This document shows positions 55,784 to 64,000 of a DNA stretch of 64,000 nt, piece by piece. The stretch covers positions 20,515 through 84,514 of the forward strand of contig MEGH01000007.1 of assembly GCA_001725415.1 (NCBI GenBank), written 5' to 3'. Numbering within the stretch: the first letter of the stretch is position 1; each line of letters starts with the position of its first letter. The notes beneath the pieces were generated by a model. It saw only the letters and a program-made list of their open reading frames with translations, ran no database searches and had not been told where the DNA came from. This stretch comes from Pseudonocardia sp. SCN 73-27 (GTDB lineage: Bacteria; Actinomycetota; Actinomycetes; Mycobacteriales; Pseudonocardiaceae). The translations under genes were made by a program, and so were the position numbers.

Positions 55784-56186
55784 CGGACGAGTCGGTCTGT
55801 AAGCCGGATCCTGTTCCCGGGGGCCTCGCGACCCTCCGTTCGGCGACCATCCATCTCGGTCCGCCGTCACCAACGCACTCCTGCGGCCTACCCGCAGACT
55901 CGGACGGGCCGCCCTCGGACGTCTGCGCAGCTCCCTCGCGGGAGCCTCTTGGCCTTGCTCCGGGTGGGGTTTACCTAGCCACCCCGGTCACCCGGGGTGC
56001 TGGTGGTCTCTTACACCACCGTTTCACCCTTACCCCCGATTCTCACCGGAGGCGGTCTGTTCTCTGTGGCACTGTCCCGCGGGTCGCCCCGGGTTGCCGT
56101 TGACAACCACCCTGCCCTGCGGAGTCCGGACTTTCCTCGGCGACGACCCGGAGGTCGTCGACGCGGTCGCCCGACCGACTCGTCCG
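55784..56186 (-). ncRNA. rnpB: RNase P RNA, bacterial type A
   Basis: On the minus strand the conserved parts are plain: the P1 helix (GGACGAGTCGGTC at the start pairs with GACCGACTCGTCC at the end), GAGGAAAGTCCGGACTCC of P4/CR-I, ACAGTGCCACAGAGAACAGAC, GGTAAGGGTGAAACGGTG, and near the end ACAGGATCCGGCTTACAGACC. About 403 nt. It is the catalytic part of RNase P, which trims the 5' ends of tRNA precursors. The ends are set by the P1 helix and may be off by a few bases. Confidence 0.95.
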
Positions 56187-56194
56187 CTCCGCGA

Positions 56195-56224
56195 ACTCTA
56201 CGGGCCCGGGGTGTGTCGCGGTCA
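56195..56224 (-). promoter_or_regulatory. rnpB promoter
   Basis: Minus-strand -35 TGACCG (56219-56224) and -10 TAGAGT (56195-56200), 18 bp apart, end about 8 bp before the rnpB 5' end, as expected for a housekeeping sigma-70 promoter. Confidence 0.65.
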
Positions 56225-56272
56225 CCACGGGGTGGGCGCGCCGGGCGCGGTGACGCCGATTAGCGTCGGGCC

Positions 56273-57034
56273 GTGCTGCACGTGACCCCCGGGAGCCTGA
56301 CGTTCCTCCTCATCGCCGGGCTCGTCGCCGGTGCGGTGAACGCGATCGCGGGTGGTGGCTCGCTGCTGGTGTTCCCGGCGTTGCTGGCGGTGGGGCTGCC
56401 GCCGTTGAACGCGAACGTCACGAACTCGATCGCGCAGTGGCCGGGCTATCTGGGCAACGTGGTCGGGCAACGGACGGAGCTGGTCGGGCAGGGGCGCCGG
56501 ATCGCGTTCACATCCGTGGCGGCGGTGGCCGGCGCGGCGGTCGGGTGTGTGCTGCTGTTGTTGTTGCCGCAGAGCGTGTTCGACGCGGTGGTGCCGGTCC
56601 TCGTGCTGCTGGCGAGCCTGGTGATGGCGGTGGGGCCGTGGCTGAAGAAGAAGATCGGCACCCCTGAGGCCGACGCGCCGGACCGGATGGCGGTGCTGCT
56701 GCCCGCGGTGTTCGTGGCCGCGGTGTACGGCGGTTACTTCGGCGGTGCGCTTGGCGTCATCCTGATCTCGACGTTGTCGTTGCTGGCCAACGACCGGCTG
56801 GTGCGGTTGAACGCGTTGAAGGGTCTGTTGTCGCTGATCGTGGCGACGGTGACGGTGCTGATCTTCTCGCTGCGCGCGCCGGTGGAGTGGCTCGCGGTGG
56901 CGCTGCTCGCGCCGGCGACGTTGGTCGGCGGGTTCCTGGGCGCGCGGATCGCGCGGCGGATGCCGGAGAACGTGCTGCGCTGGTGCGTCGTCCTGCTGGG
57001 TGTGGGCGTCTCGATCTGGCTGTTCCTGACGTAG
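56273..57034 (+). CDS. TauE/SafE-family (TSUP) membrane permease
   Basis: 253 aa from GTG 56273. About eight helices; AGAVNAIAGGGSLLVFPALLA and LNANVTNSIAQWPGYLG are the first-repeat marks, and GGYFGGALGVILISTLS with LNALKGLLS the second. The family moves sulfonates, sulfite or other organic anions. Divergent from rnpB; the next gene begins 16 bp downstream, so the two transporters may be co-transcribed. Confidence 0.9.
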   Translation: MLHVTPGSLTFLLIAGLVAGAVNAIAGGGSLLVFPALLAVGLPPLNANVTNSIAQWPGYLGNVVGQRTELVGQGRRIAFTSVAAVAGAAVGCVLLLLLPQSVFDAVVPVLVLLASLVMAVGPWLKKKIGTPEADAPDRMAVLLPAVFVAAVYGGYFGGALGVILISTLSLLANDRLVRLNALKGLLSLIVATVTVLIFSLRAPVEWLAVALLAPATLVGGFLGARIARRMPENVLRWCVVLLGVGVSIWLFLT

Positions 57035-57049
57035 ATGGCCGCCCGCTAG

Positions 57050-58318
57050 ATGGCCGCCGCGGTCTCGGCGCTGCTGCTCGTCGTGGTCCTGGTGGTCGCG
57101 GCGGTGCGGCCGCGTGGGCTGCCCGAGGCGGTGGCGGCGGTGCCGGCGGCGGCGATCGTCGTCGCGGTGGGGCTCTTGCCGGTGCCGGCGGCGCTGGCCG
57201 AGGTGTCGGCGTTGGGGCCGACGGTCGGGTTCCTGGCGGCGATCCTGCTGCTGGGCCGGCTCGCGGAGGCGGAGGGCGTCTTCGAGTGGCTGGGGGCGCG
57301 GCTGGCGGCGGGGTCGCGGGGGCGGCCGGTCCGGTTGCTGGGTCTGGTGTTCGCGGCGGCGTCAGCGACGACGGTCGTGCTGAGCCTCGACGCGACGGTC
57401 GTGTTGCTGACGCCGGTGGTGCTGCTGACGGCGCGGCGGCTCGCGGTCCCGGCGCGGGCGCACGCCTATGCGTGCGGGCACCTGTCGAACTCGGCGTCGC
57501 TGCTGTTGCCGGTGTCGAACCTGACGAACCTGCTGGCGTTCAGTGCGGCGGGGGTGTCGTTCCTGGGGTTCGCGGGTGTGATGGCGCTGCCGTGGCTGGT
57601 GGCGATCGCCGTCGAGTACGTGGTGCTGCGGCTGTTCTTCCGGGCCGACCTGCCCGAGCCGACGCCGACATCGCCGCCGGCGCCGGCGCCGGCCAACGGA
57701 GCTGCACCACCACGGTTCGCGCTGGTCGTGCTGGGGCTGACGCTGGTCGGGTTCGGGGTGTCGTCGACGATCGGGCTGGAGCCGGTGTGGGTCGCGGCCG
57801 CGGGTGCGGTGGTGCTGGCGGCCCGCTCGCTGGCGATGCGGCGCATCGACGTCACCGGCGTCGTGCGGGCGGTCGATCCGCTGTTCTGCCTGTTCGTGCT
57901 GGCCCTGGGGATCGTGGTCGCGGCGGTGAGCGCCCACGGGCTGACAGACCTGCTCCGGATGCTCGTCCCGACCCAGGACGCCACGTCGCTGCTCATGTTG
58001 CTGGCGGTGGCGGGGATCGCGGCGGTGCTGGCGAACGTCGTCAACAACATCCCGGCGACGCTGGTGCTGCTCGACGTGGTCGCGACCGCTCCCCCGGACG
58101 TCCACACCGGGCTGGTGCTGGCCGTGCTGCTCGGGGTGAACATCGGCCCGAACCTGACGTTCGTCGGCTCGCTGGCGACGCTGCTGTGGCGGCAGGTGCT
58201 GGGCGCGCGCGGCACCCGGGTCGCGGCGGGCGAGTTCACAAGGCTCGGTCTGCTGACCGTCCCTGCTGCGCTCGCCGCCGCGACCTGCGCGCTGTGGCTG
58301 GGTCTGCAGGTGCTCTGA
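57050..58318 (+). CDS. ArsB/NhaD/SLC13-type (ion transporter superfamily) permease
   Basis: 422 aa from ATG 57050. About 11-12 helices; two hairpin-like motifs SATTVVLSLDATVVLLTPVV and NVVNNIPATLVLLDV, typical of the IT superfamily (ArsB, SLC13). Asp and Asn in these loops fit an arsenite or dicarboxylate/Na+ transporter. No ars genes adjoin. Convergent with groEL (3 bp). Confidence 0.85.
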   Translation: MAAAVSALLLVVVLVVAAVRPRGLPEAVAAVPAAAIVVAVGLLPVPAALAEVSALGPTVGFLAAILLLGRLAEAEGVFEWLGARLAAGSRGRPVRLLGLVFAAASATTVVLSLDATVVLLTPVVLLTARRLAVPARAHAYACGHLSNSASLLLPVSNLTNLLAFSAAGVSFLGFAGVMALPWLVAIAVEYVVLRLFFRADLPEPTPTSPPAPAPANGAAPPRFALVVLGLTLVGFGVSSTIGLEPVWVAAAGAVVLAARSLAMRRIDVTGVVRAVDPLFCLFVLALGIVVAAVSAHGLTDLLRMLVPTQDATSLLMLLAVAGIAAVLANVVNNIPATLVLLDVVATAPPDVHTGLVLAVLLGVNIGPNLTFVGSLATLLWRQVLGARGTRVAAGEFTRLGLLTVPAALAAATCALWLGLQVL

Positions 58319-58321
58319 GCG

Positions 58322-60672
<2,351 letters not shown>

Positions 60673-60679
60673 ACGGCGG

Positions 60680-61345
60680 TTAGGACGGCAGGTGCGAGGT
60701 GTCGTTGACCAGCCGGACCGAGGTCCCGCCGTCGGGGTAGAAGTCGGCGATCGAGAGCGACGCGGTGTCGAGGTGCAGCCGGTAGAGGATCGACGGGCCC
60801 GCGCCCAGCGCCTGCTGCAGCAGCAGCTTGATCGGCGTCACGTGGCTGACCACGACGACCGTCGACGCCGGGTACTCGGCCAGGATCGCGTCGCGCTCGA
60901 TCATCACCCGGGCTCCGACCTGCGCAAAGCTCTCCCCGCCGGGCGGGGCGACGTCCTGGCTGCCCAACCAGCGGGCGTGGGCATCGGGATCGAGCTCGCG
61001 GGCCTCGGCGAAGGTGAGCCCGTCCCAGGTGCCGAAGTTCGTCTCGATCAGACCGTCACGCACGACGAGCGGCGCACCGGTCGCGTCGGCGACCGCCTCG
61101 GCGGTGGCGCGGGTGCGTCGCAGCGGCGAGGTGAGGACAGCCGCGATCCCGGTGACACCGCCGAGCCGGGCGGCGGCGCCGGCGGCCTGGGCGCGGCCGA
61201 GGTCGGTGAGCTCGGGGTCGCCGTGCCCGGAGTAGCGGCGCTCGACCGACAGCGGTGTCTGGCCGTGGCGCAGCAGCAGCAGCCGGGTGGGCGCACCGAT
61301 CTGGCCGGTCCAGGCGGCGCTGGCCGCCGGGGCGGACGAGGTCAC
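60680..61345 (-). CDS. Histidine phosphatase (Rv2228c-like, without the RNase H domain)
   Basis: 221 aa from GTG 61345, overlapping the zinc-ribbon gene's stop (GTGA). RHGQTPLSVERRYSGHGD has the catalytic RHG, then SPLRRTRATAE, ETNFGTWDGLTF and VVSHVTPIK (second His). In mycobacteria and many actinomycetes the gene at this place codes for an RNase HI fused to this phosphatase; here only the phosphatase half remains and the overlap leaves no room for the other. Substrate may be an alpha-ribazole phosphate or another phosphomonoester. Confidence 0.9.
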   Translation of the reverse strand: MTSSAPAASAAWTGQIGAPTRLLLLRHGQTPLSVERRYSGHGDPELTDLGRAQAAGAAARLGGVTGIAAVLTSPLRRTRATAEAVADATGAPLVVRDGLIETNFGTWDGLTFAEARELDPDAHARWLGSQDVAPPGGESFAQVGARVMIERDAILAEYPASTVVVVSHVTPIKLLLQQALGAGPSILYRLHLDTASLSIADFYPDGGTSVRLVNDTSHLPS

Positions 61346-62082
61346 AGACCCGACTCCGAGGTGCGGACCAGGATGGCGCCGCACTCCTCGCAGTGGACGA
61401 CGTCGTCGGCGGCAGCGGCGCGGAGCTGGCCGATGAAGGTGCGGTCGAGCTCGAGGCGGCATGCGCTGCAGCGGCGTTCGCGCAGCAGCCCGGCCCCGAC
61501 CCGCCCCTGGGACAGGCGGGTCTCGTAGGCGGCGAGCAGGTCGGCGGCGCCGATCGCGGCGACGGCGTCGGCGCGGGCGCGGTGGCGGCCCGCCTCGGAG
61601 GCGGTGATGTCGGCGAGGGCGGAGTCACGGCGGGCGCCGACGTCGGTCAGCGTCTCCTCGGCGGTGGCGAGCTCGCCGCGGGCGTGGTCGAGGTCGATGC
61701 CGACGGCCTCGCGCTGCTCCATGATCTCGAGCTGCTCGTCCTCGAGGACGCCCTGGCGGCGGGCGAGGGTCTCCAGCTCGTGCTGCAGGTCGGCGGCCTG
61801 CTTGGCGCCGACGCCCGCCGAGGCGAGCATCTGCTGGTCGCGGACGGTGCGGGCACGCACGCCCTCGACGTCGCGCTCGATGCGGCGGATGTCGCGGTCG
61901 AGGTCGCCCGCGGAGGTCTCGATGCCGACCAGCTTGTCCTTGGCCGCCTGCACGGCCTTCTCGGCGGCGGCGTGCTCGCCGTCCTCGGGGAGGGTGCGGC
62001 GGCGGTGTGCGAGCCGGGCCAGCTCGGCGTCGACCTCCGCGAGGTCCAGCAGCCGGCGTTGGTCGGCCGGGTCGGCCTTCAT
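61342..62082 (-). CDS. C4-type zinc-ribbon, coiled-coil protein (Rv2229c-like)
   Basis: 246 aa from ATG 62082 with GGAAGGA upstream. A long coiled coil (about 15-180) is followed by a C4 zinc ribbon, CSAC then CEEC. The family is conserved beside nif3; a role in RNA or protein interactions is proposed for relatives but not settled. ATGA overlap with nif3. Confidence 0.92.
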   Translation of the reverse strand: MKADPADQRRLLDLAEVDAELARLAHRRRTLPEDGEHAAAEKAVQAAKDKLVGIETSAGDLDRDIRRIERDVEGVRARTVRDQQMLASAGVGAKQAADLQHELETLARRQGVLEDEQLEIMEQREAVGIDLDHARGELATAEETLTDVGARRDSALADITASEAGRHRARADAVAAIGAADLLAAYETRLSQGRVGAGLLRERRCSACRLELDRTFIGQLRAAAADDVVHCEECGAILVRTSESGL

Positions 62083-63227
62083 GTGGGGTTCCTTCCGATG
62101 GTCCACGGGTCGGTCCGCAACCGCGAGACGTGGACGTCGACGCTACCGCCTGTCGCGGCGCGGACGACGTCGGCAGCCTGCGCGCACCACGGCCACTCCG
62201 ACGCCCAATGTGCGACGTCGACGAGCGCCGGCCGCGGCGGGCGGGGCCCGGTCCCCGCGAGGACGTGTTCGGAGGCGGGATGGTGGCGCAGGTCGGCGGT
62301 GACGTAGGCGTCGACGCCGGCGGCCGCGGCGGCCTCGAGGGCCGAGTCGCCGGCGCCTCCGCAGACGGCGACGCGGCGGATCATCCGGTCGGGGTCGCCT
62401 GCGGCGCGCACGCCCCACGCGGTGGCGGGCAGTCCGGCGGCGACGCGGTCGGCGAACGCGGACAACGGTTCCGCGGCATCCAGCGTCCCGATCCGGCCGA
62501 GCCCGAGGTCGGACGGCAGCTCGGCGAGCTCGAGGACGTCGTAGGCGGGTTCCTCGTAGGGGTGGGAGGCCAGGAGCGCGGCGACGACGGCGGCGCGGCG
62601 GTGCCGGGGCAGGACCATCTCGATGCGGGTCTCGGCGACGCGTTCGAGCTTGCCGACGGCGCCGATGGTCGGCGAGGCACCCTCGTGGGGCAGGAACTGG
62701 CCGGTACCGGCCGTCGCGAAGGAGCAGTGGCTGTAGTCGCCGATCTGCCCGGCGCCGGCGTCGGAGAGGGCCTCGTGGACGGTGGAGAGCGCGGGCCCGG
62801 TGGGGACGAACGCGATGATCTTGTCCAGCGGTCGGGCGGGCGCGGCCTGCAGCGGGCCCTCGACGGTGAGCCCGATCGCGGCGGCGAGCGCGTCGGACAC
62901 CCCGGGAGCGGCCGAGTCGGCGTTGGTGTGGGCGGTGAACAGCCCGGCGCCGCCGCGGATCAGCCTGTGCAGCAAGGCCCCCTTGGGGGTGTCGGCGCCG
63001 ACGCCGTGGACGCCGCGCAGCAGCAGCGGGTGGTGGGTGACGAGGAGGTCGGCACCGGCGGCGAGGGCCTCGTCGACGGTCTCGACGACCGGGTCGACCG
63101 CGAAATGGACGCGGCGGACCTCGTCGTCGGGGTCACCGCAGACGAGGCCGACGGCGTCCCAGTCGGCGGCGAGCCGTGGCGGGTAGGCGGCCTCGAGGGC
63201 GGCGACGACGTCGCGCAGTGCGGTCAT
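62079..63227 (-). CDS. Nif3-like / DUF34 dinuclear metal protein (Rv2230c-like)
   Basis: 382 aa from ATG 63227. [11 protein letters not shown] and [18 protein letters not shown] are the metal-site halves; the family's inserted PII-like domain is present ([35 protein letters not shown], in pieces), and the end holds [17 protein letters not shown] cyclohydrolase I type 2 is the common but unproven annotation. Overlaps both neighbours by ATGA. Confidence 0.93.
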   Translation of the reverse strand: MTALRDVVAALEAAYPPRLAADWDAVGLVCGDPDDEVRRVHFAVDPVVETVDEALAAGADLLVTHHPLLLRGVHGVGADTPKGALLHRLIRGGAGLFTAHTNADSAAPGVSDALAAAIGLTVEGPLQAAPARPLDKIIAFVPTGPALSTVHEALSDAGAGQIGDYSHCSFATAGTGQFLPHEGASPTIGAVGKLERVAETRIEMVLPRHRRAAVVAALLASHPYEEPAYDVLELAELPSDLGLGRIGTLDAAEPLSAFADRVAAGLPATAWGVRAAGDPDRMIRRVAVCGGAGDSALEAAAAAGVDAYVTADLRHHPASEHVLAGTGPRPPRPALVDVAHWASEWPWCAQAADVVRAATGGSVDVHVSRLRTDPWTIGRNPT

Positions 63228-64000
63228 GCGGCGGCCTCCCGGGTGATGTCGGCGAGGGCGGCGCGCAGGGCGTCGGCGAGGCGGGCGGCGACGTGCGGTT
63301 CGCGGACGGCGACGCGGACGTGGTCGGGCCCGAGGCCGGGGAAGGTGTCGCCGCGGCGGACGGCGATCCCCGTGGCGCGCAGGCGGTCGCGCACCGCCGG
63401 GCCGGCGCCGGCGGGCAGGGCGAGCAGCAGGTAGGGCGCGACGCCGGGGGCCACCTGCACGCCGGGGACGGCGGCCAGTGCGGTGGCCTGCGTGGCACGC
63501 CAGGCAGCGAGTCGAACGGCGGCGTCGGCGGCCGCGGCAACCGCGGCAGGTTCGCTGCACGCCTTCACAGCCTCCAGCACGAGGGTGCCGACGGGCCAGT
63601 GCGGCCGCCCGACCGCAAGGCGCGCAAGCAGTTTCGGGGCGCCGAGAGCGTACCCGGCGCGGAGTCCGGCCAGCGCCCACGTCTTGGTGAGGCTGCGCAG
63701 CACGAGCAGCCCCGGGACACCGGCGTCACCCGCGAGTGACTCGGGCTCGCCGGGGACGGCGTCGGCGAACGCCTCGTCGACGACCAGCGTCCGTCCTGGC
63801 CGGGCCAGCGCACGCAGCGTGGCTGCGGGGTGGAGCACGCCCGTCGGATTGGTGGGGTTGCCGACGACGACGAGGTCCGCGTCGGCGGGCACGGCGGCCG
63901 GGTCGAGGCGGTGCCCGTCGGCGGCGTCGGTGAGGACCCGTGCGACGGGGACGCCGGCGTCGCGCAGCACGGCCTCGGGCTCGGTGAACCCGGGGTGCAC
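63224..64000 (-). CDS. cobC: CobC-like class I/II aminotransferase, N-terminus beyond window
   Basis: 258 residues visible. PLP-binding NPTNPTG, DEAFAD and the Schiff-base Lys in [16 protein letters not shown] are there, and the C-terminal Arg in VRVAVRE. Homologues (Rv2231c) are called CobC, threonine-phosphate decarboxylase-like enzymes that make aminopropanol phosphate for cobalamin; the reaction is not proved here. First gene of the conserved four-gene block. Confidence 0.88.
   Translation of the reverse strand: MHPGFTEPEAVLRDAGVPVARVLTDAADGHRLDPAAVPADADLVVVGNPTNPTGVLHPAATLRALARPGRTLVVDEAFADAVPGEPESLAGDAGVPGLLVLRSLTKTWALAGLRAGYALGAPKLLARLAVGRPHWPVGTLVLEAVKACSEPAAVAAAADAAVRLAAWRATQATALAAVPGVQVAPGVAPYLLLALPAGAGPAVRDRLRATGIAVRRGDTFPGLGPDHVRVAVREPHVAARLADALRAALADITREAAA

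Noticed and set aside
55797-56263. Short ORFs across 55.7-56.3 kb
   Set aside because: They lie in RNase P RNA, whose conserved core is plain on the minus strand.

Overview
The window is one continuous piece of very high-GC chromosome (about 74% G+C, third codon positions almost all G or C, many GTG starts, ATGA/GTGA start-stop overlaps). Protein types and gene order point to an actinomycete, most probably Pseudonocardiaceae (Pseudonocardia-like). The strongest lineage marker is the right edge, where cobC-like aminotransferase, Nif3/DUF34, C4 zinc-ribbon and histidine phosphatase genes stand in the same order as Rv2231c-Rv2228c of Mycobacterium tuberculosis. A type A RNase P RNA lies at 55.8-56.2 kb. 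I see no insertion sequence, phage gene, CRISPR array, tRNA or rRNA.

Left edge (1-6.1 kb, minus strand): a Pls/PosA-type membrane-bound non-ribosomal peptide synthetase, cut by the window edge, preceded by an unusual aspartokinase with eroded effector-binding motifs and by a 49-codon ORF. This looks like a poly-amino-acid (poly-lysine or poly-diaminobutyrate type) locus carrying its own precursor enzyme, and it is the best candidate for an undescribed system here. Next (6.3-11 kb) is a xylose-type ABC importer operon with a ROK regulator, and a strong hairpin between the binding-protein and ATPase genes.

From 11.4 to 27.5 kb there are housekeeping and storage functions: a DMT exporter, a class V aminotransferase, a DEAD/DEAH helicase, a BrkB/YihY protein translationally coupled to a PHA-synthase-like protein that has lost its catalytic Cys and to a PhaZ-like hydrolase, psuG, ArsR, a HhH-GPD protein, a methyltransferase, dtd, an XRE regulator, a true PHA synthase, and a SigB-type sigma factor behind an ECF (SigH/SigR)-type promoter.

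From 27.7 to 45.7 kb there are redox and carbon-catabolism genes: aldehyde dehydrogenase, flavin reductase and FMN reductase; a self-contained PEP-dependent dihydroxyacetone kinase operon (dhaK-dhaL-dhaM, with DhaM fused to HPr and a full-length enzyme I) divergent from IclR and an aldo/keto reductase; an AlkZ-like protein; AraC with an acyl-CoA dehydrogenase; a phosphonatase-like HAD; an SGNH protein; and a rifampicin-phosphotransferase-like enzyme. A regulator-rich stretch follows (45.7-50 kb): an FAD monooxygenase divergent from a GntR-TetR chimeric regulator, and a MarR gene with three phased operator-like repeats.

From 50 to 64 kb: SGNH protein; a tightly packed catabolic-looking operon (epimerase, alpha/beta hydrolase with Gln in place of the nucleophile, LLM flavin monooxygenase, second hydrolase, Crp/Fnr regulator); rnpB; two transporters; a stand-alone groEL divergent from a TetR gene with tandem operators; and the conserved cobC-nif3-zinc ribbon-phosphatase block.
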